Shown here: piece after piece, positions 17,248 to 26,447 of the stretch
Layout: each line of letters begins with the position of its first letter
How positions within the stretch are numbered: the stretch's first letter is position 1
Assembly: GCF_000739555.1 (NCBI RefSeq)
Contig: NZ_BBJN01000017.1
Coordinates: forward strand, 1 to 46,989
Source: Halolamina rubra
GTDB taxonomy: Archaea; Halobacteriota; Halobacteria; Halobacteriales; Haloferacaceae
Length of the DNA stretch: 46,989 nt
Direction: 5' to 3'
The notes under the pieces: generated by a model
What the model was told of the DNA's origin: nothing
What the model saw: only the letters and a program-made list of their open reading frames with translations
Databases searched by the model: none
Position numbers and translations under genes: made by a program

Positions 17248-19311
17248 CTACGACGCCGACTCGTCGTCGTCACCGAGCAACGACGCCGCATCGGCAACCA
17301 CATCGGCGGCATCCTGCGTCGCCACGCCGTCGGGGCTGTAGACCACTTGCTCGTAGGCCTCGGTCAGGCGCTCCAGCGCGCCGGCACGATCGGCCTGCAG
17401 CTGACCGCTCGCCGTCGCGTAGAACTCCCAGTGGGTTTGAGAATCCTCACCCGCGCTCAGTGAGCGCCGGACGGCACCGTAGAGCGCCTGGATCGCGGCT
17501 GCGGAATCCCCGTCGTCGAGCAGGGCGGTGGCCTTTGCGACCCGGTCGGTCCCGCCCTCATCAGTGCTGGAGGCCGATGGTGACACCGCAGGGCTCGAGG
17601 GCTGGTCGTCGACATCGGCCTCCCCACGCCGAACGAGCCAGCCGATGGCGAGCACCGAGAGGACGGCGATGCCGCCGCCACCGAGTAGTTCCACCGACAG
17701 CGGCCACGCGTCGTTCTCGATGCCGTTTCTGTCCGTCCCGGTACCCGTCTCACTGCGCAACTGGGTCAGATCGAGCTCTGTCCGGGCGGTCGCCCCCGCG
17801 AGGTTGCTAGACGGCGCGTCGTACAGAGCACGAACGGGCACGGTCCCCGTCAGCCCGGCCTGGGGCGTAACTGTCGCCGAAAACGTCCCGTCGGCTCGCG
17901 TCTCAACAGCGGCGACAGTCGTCCCCGCGATCCGGAGGTCGACCGTTTGGCCGGCGATTGGGGTTCCCTCGGAGGTGGCCAGCTGCCCAGTCAGCCGGAC
18001 GCGCTCGGTACTCGTCCCCGTCACGTTCAGCGAGAGCGTCGTCGACGTTGTCTCGACCGTTAGGGGCGTCGACGCCACTCCCGACCCGACGGCGCTGTCG
18101 GTGGGGACGATCACTGCTTCCACCGACTGATCGCCACTCTCGACCGACGCGGGGAGAGAACTCGCCAATTCATACGTCCCGTTGGCGCCGGTTGTCACCG
18201 TTCCGAGCGTGACCCCGTCGACAGTCACTCGGACACGTGCCCCCACCACACCCGTGCCATCGACGTGAGCACGACCCGAAATCGTCACGTTGTCCCCGAA
18301 GCTGGCCGGTTCTGACTTGCTTTCGACTGTCAGGGTCGCCGTCGTCTGCACAATCGCCGTGTCGAGTGTCGCGTTCGACCCGAGATACGGCGATTCCGAG
18401 GCCGGCAGGTAGGCGACCGAGACGGCGTCCGTCCCGTTCTCGATAGTGACCGGCCGATACGTGACGGTGAACCGACCGTCGCTATCGGTTTCCACCGTCT
18501 CGATTTGCTCGCCTATCTGGATCCGTACCGTCTCGTTCCGTAGTGCCGATCCGTTCTCGAGCGTGAGCCGCCCCTCGACGGTCGCCGGGTCGGCAAACGA
18601 CACCGTCTCTGCACTGGTTTGAACTGACAGGCGCGTCTCGACGAACGTCTCGGCCATGACTGTCTCGTGCTGCTCGGAAATCTCGCTTGAGACGTTCATC
18701 GCCTCCTGCTCGGCGTCCGCGAGATCGGCGCCCGTCGTGTTCTCGATCTGGGTGTAGGAATCCGCCAGCTGTCGGGCTGACTCGTTCGCGTCTGTTGCGA
18801 GTTGGTTCAATTCGCGCGCCAACTCGCGGGCACGGGCGTCGTTCCCGTTTGCTTTTGCTTCTTGGTACTCCTGGTAGGTCTCGTTGTACGTCTCTGCCGT
18901 CTCGGCCAACTCGCGTTGGCTTTCGGCGGCCTGCTCAAACGAGTCGGTACTGTCAGTCTCCCCGGCGACGTCGACGTACTTCTCCAACGTGCTGTCGTAC
19001 TCGTCGCCGAGGATCGAGCGGCCCTGTTCGTACTCCGACTCGCTGATCCGGATCGCGCTGTCGCCTAACCGCTCGGCGAGCGACTGGGCGAGGTACGACT
19101 CCAGTGCCTCGGTGTCGCCCGACTCGTCGACGTCGTCCGGGTTCTCCTGCTGGACAGTCGTGTTGTTCGTCGGCGTCGGAGTCGTCTGGGCCAACTCGGT
19201 GGCCGATACCGTCGACGCCCCGGCGACGACGCCCGCCCCAGCGACGGCCTGCAGCACACACAGGAGGGCGACCGTCGCGATCAGGAGCCGATCCGGGGCA
19301 GAAGCGCGCAC
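17248..19311 (-). CDS. Ig-like surface protein with C-terminal DUF4129 domain
   Basis: About 687 residues. A signal segment (LLIATVALLCVLQAVAG) is followed by an acidic Thr-rich stretch and a probable coiled coil (roughly 80-210, rich in Glu, Gln and Ala). Three Ig-like or carboxypeptidase-regulatory-like repeats follow (each with a GRF/GTY/GTF turn), then a TM helix (GGGIAVLSVLAIGWLVRRG). The cytoplasmic tail resembles DUF4129 (ALYGAVRRSLSAGEDS, then LTEAYEQVVYS). I set the start at the GTG at 19311: a TATA-like atttatg at 19334-19340 lies 26 bases before it, inside the frame that reaches the ATG at 19377. The protein probably senses or stabilises the cell surface. DUF4129 proteins are often linked to MoxR clusters such as the one at 27.5-32.7 kb. 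Confidence 0.8.
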   Translation of the reverse strand: MRASAPDRLLIATVALLCVLQAVAGAGVVAGASTVSATELAQTTPTPTNNTTVQQENPDDVDESGDTEALESYLAQSLAERLGDSAIRISESEYEQGRSILGDEYDSTLEKYVDVAGETDSTDSFEQAAESQRELAETAETYNETYQEYQEAKANGNDARARELARELNQLATDANESARQLADSYTQIENTTGADLADAEQEAMNVSSEISEQHETVMAETFVETRLSVQTSAETVSFADPATVEGRLTLENGSALRNETVRIQIGEQIETVETDSDGRFTVTYRPVTIENGTDAVSVAYLPASESPYLGSNATLDTAIVQTTATLTVESKSEPASFGDNVTISGRAHVDGTGVVGARVRVTVDGVTLGTVTTGANGTYELASSLPASVESGDQSVEAVIVPTDSAVGSGVASTPLTVETTSTTLSLNVTGTSTERVRLTGQLATSEGTPIAGQTVDLRIAGTTVAAVETRADGTFSATVTPQAGLTGTVPVRALYDAPSSNLAGATARTELDLTQLRSETGTGTDRNGIENDAWPLSVELLGGGGIAVLSVLAIGWLVRRGEADVDDQPSSPAVSPSASSTDEGGTDRVAKATALLDDGDSAAAIQALYGAVRRSLSAGEDSQTHWEFYATASGQLQADRAGALERLTEAYEQVVYSPDGVATQDAADVVADAASLLGDDDESAS

Positions 19312-19332
19312 ACCTGCGAGATATTCATGCCA

Positions 19333-19341
19333 GCATAAATG
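19333..19341 (-). promoter_or_regulatory. TATA-like element that decides the start at 19311
   Basis: On the minus strand the element reads atttatg, centred 26 bases upstream of the GTG at 19311. It falls inside the longer open frame from 19377, so the upstream part of that frame is probably not translated. Confidence 0.55.
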
Positions 19342-19389
19342 TGTGTTCCATCCCCGAGGGCGAGTTTGAGCCGCCATTGGCCGTAGCGG

Positions 19390-20439
19390 TCACCGCTGCC
19401 GGCGTGCCAGGAGGCCGAACCCGAGCAGTGCCCCAAGCGGGAGTAGGACCGAGAGGCTCCCGGTGGTCGTGGTCGGCGACGAGTCGTTTGGCGTGAGCAC
19501 GTTCGCCGGTGTCGGTGTCTCCGAGGTCGTCGCCGTCGCCGTATCGGTGGCCGTCGGCTGGTCCGTCGACGTCGAAGTTGCCGTTGCCGTCGCCGTCACT
19601 GTCGCGGTCGTGTCGTTACTCGCTGTCGGCGTGACGGTCGCGCTGGCTGTCGGCGTCGCGGTCGCCGTTGCCGGGTCCTGTCCCCCACCGTCCCCGCCAT
19701 CTCCGGGGGTGGACGTCGGCGTCGCGGTTGCCGTTGTCGTCGCCGTCTGCACCGTGATTTCGTTCGACTGACTCACGCCCACCAGTTCGTGCTCGCCATC
19801 GACGGTGTCCGACCCGCGTGCGTTCGCGTAGACGAGGTAGTCGCCGGTCTCGGAGAGCGTCGTCGTCGCGGTGTAGGTCCCGTCGCCTGTCTCGGTCGCT
19901 GTCAGCGTTTCCGCCTCGCCGTTGTTGCTCAGGACGATCTGCACGCCCTCGAGATCGGTTGGCGTCCCTTGGACGTTCTCGACGCTGACCGAGAGCTCGA
20001 TCTCCTCCCCAGCCTCGGCGGTCGCGGGCGCGTCGATAGTGACGTCGTAGGAGCGAACCACGACCGGGTGGACTGTGATGAAGTTGCCGTCCGCGTAGAT
20101 CGCCACCATGTACGACCCGGAGGGGTAGTCGCCATCGAACGTTTCCGATGTACCTGCGTCGTTGATCCGGTCTTCGCTCCGTCGATCATCGTTGTACAAA
20201 TAGAGGTCGTACTCCGTGTTGGTGGGCGCCTCAACCGAGACCTGGATGGGCTCGCCCGGGTCGACGACGCCGATCGCGGAGACGGTGTACTCGTTGCCTT
20301 CGAGCGTGACGACCCGATCGGGTGTGTCGACGCTCCCGTCGATGGCGAGGTCGTAACTGCTGTCGGCGGCGGCGATGCCGCCGGCCATCAGCGCTGTGCA
20401 GCAGAGGAGGGCGACCACTCCAGCGGCGAGCCGACTCAT
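19390..20439 (-). CDS. Secreted Thr-rich surface protein with C-terminal anchor
   Basis: A 349-residue protein. Signal peptide at residues 1-25 (GVVALLCCTALMAGGIAAAD), then beta-sandwich domains (about 26-225, including an ELSVSVENVQGTPTDL segment like CARDB/DUF11 domains). A Thr/Ala/Pro-rich stalk of about 90 residues follows, then a hydrophobic C-terminus (LSVLLPLGALLGFGLLARRQR). This is the layout of haloarchaeal cell-surface glycoproteins anchored by a C-terminal helix. The PGF signature of archaeosortase substrates is not present. A TATA-like element 27 bases upstream supports the start. The function is unknown. Confidence 0.82.
   Translation of the reverse strand: MSRLAAGVVALLCCTALMAGGIAAADSSYDLAIDGSVDTPDRVVTLEGNEYTVSAIGVVDPGEPIQVSVEAPTNTEYDLYLYNDDRRSEDRINDAGTSETFDGDYPSGSYMVAIYADGNFITVHPVVVRSYDVTIDAPATAEAGEEIELSVSVENVQGTPTDLEGVQIVLSNNGEAETLTATETGDGTYTATTTLSETGDYLVYANARGSDTVDGEHELVGVSQSNEITVQTATTTATATPTSTPGDGGDGGGQDPATATATPTASATVTPTASNDTTATVTATATATSTSTDQPTATDTATATTSETPTPANVLTPNDSSPTTTTGSLSVLLPLGALLGFGLLARRQR
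19500..19760 (-). repeat. Low-complexity Thr-rich stalk coding repeat
   Basis: Short repeated units (gtcgccgtt-like on the plus strand) encode runs such as TATATPTAS on the minus strand. They form the mucin-like stalk of the surface protein at 19390-20439, a likely site of O-glycosylation and of replication slippage. Confidence 0.7.
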
Positions 20440-20460
20440 TGTGTTGGTAGCTTACCCGAC

Positions 20461-20470
20461 TGCATATATC
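20461..20470 (-). promoter_or_regulatory. TATA-like element for the Thr-rich surface protein
   Basis: On the minus strand the element reads gatatatgca, centred 27 bases before the ATG at 20439, fitting a leaderless transcript. It lies in the 229-base divergent gap before the PGF-pre-PGF protein gene. Confidence 0.6.
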
Positions 20471-20668
20471 GTTGGCGACCTCCTAACCTCGGAATTGTGA
20501 CTTGACAGGGAATACTCTCTCAGGATGCGTGTAGGGTTGCCTTTCTGCACGAGGTGGCTGCTCCGGATGAATTAGCAGCGCTCCAGGTAATTCCTTCCTA
20601 ACGCCCTTTGCTGAATTAGTAAAGTTAGCGTAACACTTTTGCACCAATGCTTCCCTTTTTAGCGCATA

Positions 20669-23023
20669 ATGCACTCTCGCTTGGCTGAAACGTCTGTACT
20701 GGCAGTCGCCGCGCTGCTAGTGCTCTCCGCTACGGCACCTGGGGCTGTGGCGGGAGTCGGGGCCACTGCGGACGCGCAGAGCGCCTCGTTCAGTACGACT
20801 GATGCGGATTTCGTGACGGCTGACTCGTTCGTCAACACGTCAGAAAACGTGTCGGTGTGGGAGCGGGCGGCGCTTCCGCTCCGCGTCGACACGTCGACTG
20901 CGACGACAACAGTCGAAGGGCCGACGACTAACCTATACACGGACGAAACGGGTGAGGCGCCGATCAACAAGGACACTGTCGGCGTTTTCGAACCCGGCTC
21001 GAAGATCACCCTTGAGTTTGATCGGCGAGTCGGCGCTGGAACGGACCAGTTCGACGGCGAAAACGTCCAGCTCGTCGCCGCCCGCGTTTCCGACAACCCG
21101 GATACGTCGAACCTGAACACGTCGGCGACGATGGGGCTCACAGCCAACGAGGCGCTTGATCGACTCCTCGCCCAGAACCGGACCGCGTCGCAGGTGAACC
21201 GCAACTTCACCTTCTCGGTCGCCGATACCGGCACCATCGACAACGGTGCTGTCACCACGAGCTTCACGCCAAGCGAACCGGGTGCCTACGCGTTCATGCT
21301 CGTCGCGTCTGACTCGGGCCAGGCAGTCAGCGTCTCCAACGGCAACGCCTCGCTCAGCGAGGACGCCCGGATTCTGGGCGTCGACGCCGCGCCGGTGCAA
21401 GCCGACTCGGCAACCGCAACGCCGCAACAGGAGACGATCGACCCAGGCGAAAACGTCACGTTCGACGTGAACTCCAATCTCGCTGACGAGCGGACGAGCC
21501 ACACGGTCGTCCTCGTCAACGAGTCCGTGCTCGCCGGCGAGGAGACGACGATCAACTACGACGGCGATCTCGACACGCTCACCGCGAACGGGTTCGACGT
21601 GAACAGCACGGCCGACAACGTCACGATCGAACACAGTATCGACGCCATCGACGGCGTCGCACGCGTCGACAGTGACTCCCAGGTCATGGGCGTCAATCTC
21701 GCCGATCGATCACGGAGCGGCACGGTCGGCCTCCCGGCACTGATCGAGTTCCTCGCGAGCGAATCGAACGTCAACGAACCCGCAACCAGTTCGACTGACG
21801 ACACGGTGCTGAACGCCTCGATCACGTCCGTCGTCACCGAGAGCGGCTCGACGACGGTCGAGGTCGGCACGTCGAAGAACTGGACCAACGGCACGTACGA
21901 GTACGTCTACATCGCCTCGACGAACGACACCAACGAGTTCAGCACGGCGAAAGGGAACATCACCGTCGGGAACGTGACTGAGCCGGCGCCCGAGCCCCGC
22001 GAGGTCCAACTCGACCTCACGGCGAACCGGACGAACGTGGAGGTCCCGCAGGCGATCCGCTTCACGGTCCGTGGCGACGGGCAGCGGATCGAGAACGCCG
22101 AGATCACGCTCGGCAGCCAGACGGTCTCGACGAACGCCAACGGCCGCGCCACCATCCGACCGGGCGAGGTCGGGAACTTCACGGCGACCGTGACCAAGGC
22201 CGACACGGCCGAAGTGGAGTACCTCAGCGACACCGTCGACATCACCGTCACGGAAGCGCCCGGTGAGGGCGGCGGCGGCCCGCCTGCCGGCGGTGGTGGC
22301 GGCGGTGGCCAGGGCGGCGGTGACGAGGGTGGCGAGGCACGCGCCATCGCCACGAACACCGGCGCGACGGTCAACTTCCGAAGCACCCGTAGTGGGCAGC
22401 CCCTGAGCGTCGACGTACCCAACGTCGCCTCGGACAACGCAGCGGTGACCGGGCTTACACTCACGACGCGGTTCAGCGAGAGCAACTTCCGCGTCGAGTT
22501 CACGAAGCCCCAGGCCGGCCCGCCGTCGGGGACGCCCGAACTTGATCCCGCGCAGGGGACCGCCGTGAACTACTTCACCGCGGAGGCGATCGGCCTCAGT
22601 GACGAGCGGATCGGCAACGTCAAGTTCACCTTCACGCTCTCGGAGAGCGAGCTGGGTGACCGTTCGCCCGACGACGTCCGGCTGTTCCGCTACGTCGACG
22701 GTGAGTGGACGACGCTCAAGACGACCCACCTCGGCGGTGACGAGTACCGCGCCCGGTCGCCCGGGTTCACCGCCTACGCGATCGGCTTCGTGAGCCAGCA
22801 GGACGCAACTGACACGCCGACGGAGACGATGACGCCGACGCCGTCCGACGACGGAACGGCCACGCCGACCGACACCGCAACGGTCACGCCGACCGATACG
22901 CCGGGCGGTGACGGCGGTGGCGGGATCGGGGGGATCGTGATCGGGCTCCTCATCCTGCTCGTGATCGGCGCGGGGGCGTTCCTCTACTTCCGCGGCGACT
23001 TCGAGTTGGACGACTATCGCTAA
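20669..23023 (+). CDS. PGF-pre-PGF domain surface glycoprotein
   Basis: A 784-residue exported protein. Signal peptide at about 1-28 (SVLAVAALLVLSATAPGAVAG), then a long region with many NxS/T sequons (for example NTS, NVS, NRT, NFT, NGT). An Ig-like segment lies around 450-530, followed by a Gly-rich linker of about 25 residues. Next is the PGF-pre-PGF domain (about 560-710: VNYFTAEAIG, VKFTFTLSESELG, DVRLFRYVDGEWTTL, SPGFTAYAIG). A Thr/Pro stalk, a TM helix (GGIVIGLLILLVIGAGAFLYF) and a short acidic tail (ELDDYR) end the protein. Relatives usually end with a PGF-CTERM sorting signal, which is missing here. The gene precedes the ABC exporter by 55 bases and may be co-transcribed with it. Confidence 0.88.
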   Translation: MHSRLAETSVLAVAALLVLSATAPGAVAGVGATADAQSASFSTTDADFVTADSFVNTSENVSVWERAALPLRVDTSTATTTVEGPTTNLYTDETGEAPINKDTVGVFEPGSKITLEFDRRVGAGTDQFDGENVQLVAARVSDNPDTSNLNTSATMGLTANEALDRLLAQNRTASQVNRNFTFSVADTGTIDNGAVTTSFTPSEPGAYAFMLVASDSGQAVSVSNGNASLSEDARILGVDAAPVQADSATATPQQETIDPGENVTFDVNSNLADERTSHTVVLVNESVLAGEETTINYDGDLDTLTANGFDVNSTADNVTIEHSIDAIDGVARVDSDSQVMGVNLADRSRSGTVGLPALIEFLASESNVNEPATSSTDDTVLNASITSVVTESGSTTVEVGTSKNWTNGTYEYVYIASTNDTNEFSTAKGNITVGNVTEPAPEPREVQLDLTANRTNVEVPQAIRFTVRGDGQRIENAEITLGSQTVSTNANGRATIRPGEVGNFTATVTKADTAEVEYLSDTVDITVTEAPGEGGGGPPAGGGGGGGQGGGDEGGEARAIATNTGATVNFRSTRSGQPLSVDVPNVASDNAAVTGLTLTTRFSESNFRVEFTKPQAGPPSGTPELDPAQGTAVNYFTAEAIGLSDERIGNVKFTFTLSESELGDRSPDDVRLFRYVDGEWTTLKTTHLGGDEYRARSPGFTAYAIGFVSQQDATDTPTETMTPTPSDDGTATPTDTATVTPTDTPGGDGGGGIGGIVIGLLILLVIGAGAFLYFRGDFELDDYR

Positions 23024-23078
23024 CTGACCACCCCCGCGACGCTTCCCCGCTGATCATGTTTGACTCTCGAGGCGACCC

Positions 23079-23819
23079 ATGAGCCGTATCGACCCCGATG
23101 ACGCTGCCCAGCAGCCCACCCCCGTCGTCAACGCTGTCGGCGTTGGCCGCACGTACAGGCGTGGCCAAGCCGGCCTGTTGGGCCGGAACAGCGACGCGAC
23201 CGTCGTCACCGCTCTCGACGACGTATCGGCCGCGATCAACCGGGGCGAACTCGTCGGGATCGCGGGCCCGAGTGGGAGCGGCAAGTCGACGCTGCTCCAC
23301 CTGCTCGCGGCACTCGACACGCCGACAACCGGGCGGATCGAGATCGGCGGGACGAACACGGCCGAGCTGAGCGAGCGGGCCCGAAGTCGACTCCGACGCG
23401 ACCACATCGGCATCGTGTTTCAGCGGTTCCACCTCCTCCCCGCGCTGACGGCCCAACAGAACGTCGCGCTCCCGTTCATCGAGTGGGGCGTCGGCAAAAG
23501 CGAGCGCCGCGACCGGGCCGAACTCCTCCTCCACCGGGTCGGCCTGGGTGATCGACTGACCCACCGGCCTGCAGAACTGAGTGGTGGGGAACAGCAGCGA
23601 GTCGCCGTCGCCAGAGCGCTCGCCGGCGAGCCGGAACTGCTGATCGCGGACGAACCCACCGGCGAACTCGACTCCGAGGCGGGGGCGAACGTGCTCGACC
23701 TGCTGGCGGACGTGGCCGACGACCGCGCGGTCATCGTCGCCTCGCACGACCAGGCGGTGCTCGAACGCGTGGATCGAATCATCCGACTCCGTGATGGCCA
23801 GGTCGTGACCGATGCGTAG
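23079..23819 (+). CDS. ABC transporter ATP-binding protein (LolD/MacB type)
   Basis: A 246-residue ATPase. Walker A GPSGSGKST is at residues 63-71, the Q-loop in GIVFQRFHLLPALTAQQNV, the signature LSGGEQQR at 167-174, Walker B LLIADEP at 187-193, and the H-loop in IVASHDQ. These features match the MacB/LolD/FtsE group that powers FtsX-type permeases. It overlaps the first permease gene by 8 bases. Such systems move lipoproteins, peptides or whole surface proteins out of the membrane, or transmit force to periplasmic partners, rather than importing small solutes. Confidence 0.93.
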   Translation: MSRIDPDDAAQQPTPVVNAVGVGRTYRRGQAGLLGRNSDATVVTALDDVSAAINRGELVGIAGPSGSGKSTLLHLLAALDTPTTGRIEIGGTNTAELSERARSRLRRDHIGIVFQRFHLLPALTAQQNVALPFIEWGVGKSERRDRAELLLHRVGLGDRLTHRPAELSGGEQQRVAVARALAGEPELLIADEPTGELDSEAGANVLDLLADVADDRAVIVASHDQAVLERVDRIIRLRDGQVVTDA

Positions 23820-25026
23820 GCTGCTCGCCCTCTGCAAGCTCGGGGTGGTTCAGACGCTAGGCCGGTTCCGCACGGCCGAGGCGCGCCGACTCGTGATGAC
23901 GACCCTCGGCGTCGCCCTCGCCGTGGCGCTCATGGTGAGCGTGACCAGCGTCGCCGTCGGCCTCGCCTCGGGGTCGACCGTGCAGGGTGACGACGTCGAC
24001 TACTGGATCGTCCCCGAGGGCGGGTCGGCATCGACGATCGCTGTCTCCGTCGAGGGGCCACGGCTCGGTGAGGTCCACCAGACGACCGCGGAGATCGAGG
24101 CCGACGATCGCGTGACGTACGCGACGCCGGTGCAACTCCAAATACTGCAAGTCAGCGCTGGCAACACGTCCGAGTACGTCCTCGCAGCCGGGGTCGTCCC
24201 GCCCGCGGACGGCCAGCGCGTGCTCGGCCTGCCGACGGAGGCACTCGCGCCGGGCGATCCCCACTACGCCAACGGCACGTACAACGGCACGTGGACTGGC
24301 GACGCCGTCCTCAGCTCCGCGGCGGCGGAGGTGCTTGGTGTCGAGACTGGCGCCGAACTGAACGCCGCGGGCACTGACCGCCCGCTCCGCGCCGTCGACG
24401 TCGCGGACGCCGACGTGTCAACGGGGCTCGGTCCCGTGCCGGTGATGGTGGTCCACCTGAGCGAACTGCAGACAATCACCGGGACGTCGGCGGGCGATCA
24501 GGCGGACCAGATCCTCGTGAGCACGAACGACCCGTCGGTCGAGAGCGAACTGCGAGGGGTCTACCCCCGCACTGACGTGTTGACTCGATCGGGCGTCGGC
24601 GGCGCCAGCGTCTCCACGTCGAGCCTCCCGCTTGCGGTCGCCGTCGCCGCGTTCCTGACGGCGGTGAGCATCGGCGCGCTGTTCGTCGCGACGCTGACGG
24701 GGCTGGACGTCATCGCCAACCGGGCCACGATCGCTGCCCAGGGCGCGATGGGGTTCTCTCGCCGCTCGCAGACGATCCTCGTCCTGTCGCAGGTGGTGAC
24801 GATCGCCGGCCTCGGCGGGATCGCCGGGACGCTGCTCGGGCTCGGGGGCGTCGTCGCCATCAACCGGATCAGCCAGGCGTACGTCGGCGTCCAGAACGTC
24901 GCCCAGTTCCACCCCGCGCTGCTCGCGTACGGGCCACTGGTCGCGATCGTCATCGGCCTGCTCGCCTCGCCCTACCCGGCGTGGCTGGCCCGCCGGACGA
25001 ACATTGTGGAGGTGCTCGACCAGTGA
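23812..25026 (+). CDS. ABC transporter permease (FtsX/MacB type)
   Basis: A 404-residue permease. One N-terminal helix (LGVALAVALMVSVTSVAVGL, near residue 30) is followed by a large outer domain (about 50-265, MacB_PCD-like, with NTS and NGT sequons). Three C-terminal helices (LAVAVAAFLTAVSIGALFVA, ILVLSQVVTIAGLGGIAGTL, LVAIVIGLLASPYPAWLA) complete the FtsX core. The outer domain would contact a surface substrate. It is coupled by overlap to both neighbours and should pair with the second permease as a heterodimer. Confidence 0.9.
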   Translation: MRRLLALCKLGVVQTLGRFRTAEARRLVMTTLGVALAVALMVSVTSVAVGLASGSTVQGDDVDYWIVPEGGSASTIAVSVEGPRLGEVHQTTAEIEADDRVTYATPVQLQILQVSAGNTSEYVLAAGVVPPADGQRVLGLPTEALAPGDPHYANGTYNGTWTGDAVLSSAAAEVLGVETGAELNAAGTDRPLRAVDVADADVSTGLGPVPVMVVHLSELQTITGTSAGDQADQILVSTNDPSVESELRGVYPRTDVLTRSGVGGASVSTSSLPLAVAVAAFLTAVSIGALFVATLTGLDVIANRATIAAQGAMGFSRRSQTILVLSQVVTIAGLGGIAGTLLGLGGVVAINRISQAYVGVQNVAQFHPALLAYGPLVAIVIGLLASPYPAWLARRTNIVEVLDQ

Positions 25027-26267
25027 GCGGGCGCCTCCGAAATGCGCTGACACGGGTCCGTGCGGTCGTGGGGATCGCGATCGCCCAACTGCGTCACGAC
25101 CGAACCCGGACGGTGCTGTCGGTGCTGGGGATCACGCTGGCCGTGCTCGCGACCACCCTGCTTGGCGGCGTGGGCATCGGCGTCGTCGAGACCGGCGAGG
25201 AGCAGTTCGACGCCTCCGGGCGCGACCTCTGGGTCACTGGTGGCCCCATCACGCTCGCCCCCGGGACTGTGGGTGGGTTCGAGAATACCGTCGTCGACGC
25301 CCACGAGATCAGCGCCGCGATCGAGGCCCGGGAGGACGTGAACACAGCGGTGCCGATGGCGTTCCAGACGGTGTACGTCAGTACCGACGGGGAGGACTGG
25401 GAGACGCTCGTCGGCACCGGCGCGCCCGGCCGCGGCCCCAGCGTCCAGGTGAGCGAGGGCCAGGCGTTCCAGCATAAGGATATCCACTACGCCGACGGGA
25501 ACTACTCCGGGCCGATGACCCACGAGGTGATCATCGACCAGCGGACGGCCGACATGTTCAACGTCTCGGTCGGGGACACGCTCCACATCGGCGGCACGAT
25601 CTCGGACGCCCGCGCCAACGAGTTCACCGTCGTCGGCATCTCGCCGACGTTCTCGCGGTTCCTCGGGACGCCGACAGTCACGCTGCATCTGAGTGAACTC
25701 CAGGAGGTAACCGGCACCACCGCAACGGACCGCGCGTCGCTGATCACGGTCGACCTCAAGGACGGCGCCGACCCTGCGACCGTTGCGCAGGAAATCGAGC
25801 GCGAGCACCCCGAGTACGAGGTGCGCACCAACCGTGAACAGTTGGAGGCGACGCTGGAACGACAGGCAGTGGTGCTTGCCAGCGGCGGGAGTCTCGTCGT
25901 CCTCGCGGTGCTCGCGGGCATCACGCTCACGGCGAACCTGCTCGTGTCGGTGGTGTACCAGCAGCGCCGTGAACTCGCCGCGCTCAAAGCACTCGGCTCC
26001 CGGACGCGCACGCTCGTCGGGATCGTCGTCGTTCAGGCGCTTTTCCTCGGCCTCATCGGCGGCCTGCTCGGTGTCGCGGCGACGATCCCGCTCGGGATGG
26101 GGCTCGATGCGGTCGCCGCCTCCCTCGTCGGCTTCGAGAACGTCGTCCGGACGCCGCCGTGGGTGCTCGGCGCAGGCGTCGCGATCGCCGTGCCGATCAG
26201 CCTGATCGGCGCCGCCGTCGCTGGCTGGCAGGTCTCACGGCTCTCGCCCGTCGACGGACTGCGGTGA
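25023..26267 (+). CDS. ABC transporter permease (FtsX/MacB type)
   Basis: A 414-residue paralogue of the preceding permease with the same layout: N-terminal helix (VLGITLAVLATTLLGGVGIG), outer domain of about 230 residues, then three helices (LVVLAVLAGITLTANLLVSV onward) and the C-terminal RLSPVDGLR typical of MacB permeases. I start at the GTG at 25023, which overlaps the upstream TGA in a GTGA junction. The frame runs back to 24981, but that part lies inside the upstream gene and encodes no family sequence. The outer domains of both permeases contain the pattern VHLSELQ/LHLSELQ followed by TGT. Confidence 0.9.
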   Translation: MSGRLRNALTRVRAVVGIAIAQLRHDRTRTVLSVLGITLAVLATTLLGGVGIGVVETGEEQFDASGRDLWVTGGPITLAPGTVGGFENTVVDAHEISAAIEAREDVNTAVPMAFQTVYVSTDGEDWETLVGTGAPGRGPSVQVSEGQAFQHKDIHYADGNYSGPMTHEVIIDQRTADMFNVSVGDTLHIGGTISDARANEFTVVGISPTFSRFLGTPTVTLHLSELQEVTGTTATDRASLITVDLKDGADPATVAQEIEREHPEYEVRTNREQLEATLERQAVVLASGGSLVVLAVLAGITLTANLLVSVVYQQRRELAALKALGSRTRTLVGIVVVQALFLGLIGGLLGVAATIPLGMGLDAVAASLVGFENVVRTPPWVLGAGVAIAVPISLIGAAVAGWQVSRLSPVDGLR

Positions 26268-26287
26268 TTGGAAGTCTGGACCGCAGC

Positions 26288-26407
26288 CTACACCCGCAGA
26301 CGAGCATTCACGGCTGCCCCGAGGAGCCGGAGGTAGCAGAGCCAGCAACAGTCGCCCACACGGCCGTAGTAGCAGCCGTTCTGTTCGGCCGGGAAGTGTC
26401 TCGCCAT
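26288..26407 (-). CDS. Possible 39-residue Cys-rich small protein
   Basis: An ATG-started frame with NGCYYGRVGDCCWLCYLR in its middle, giving four cysteines in 11 residues, a spacing that could bind a metal. It lies in the 180-base gap between the ABC permease and the YdjM-like gene, both ending here. No clear promoter or known family was seen, and a chance frame in GC-rich DNA is quite possible. Confidence 0.25.
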   Translation of the reverse strand: MARHFPAEQNGCYYGRVGDCCWLCYLRLLGAAVNARLRV

Positions 26408-26447
26408 GTGCCCTCTCCGCGCGCCACACCCATCGTTAGGCGGTGGA

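Noticed and set aside
19500..19760. Tandem repeat as a separate DNA element
   Set aside because: It is fully explained as the Thr-rich stalk of the surface protein in frame.
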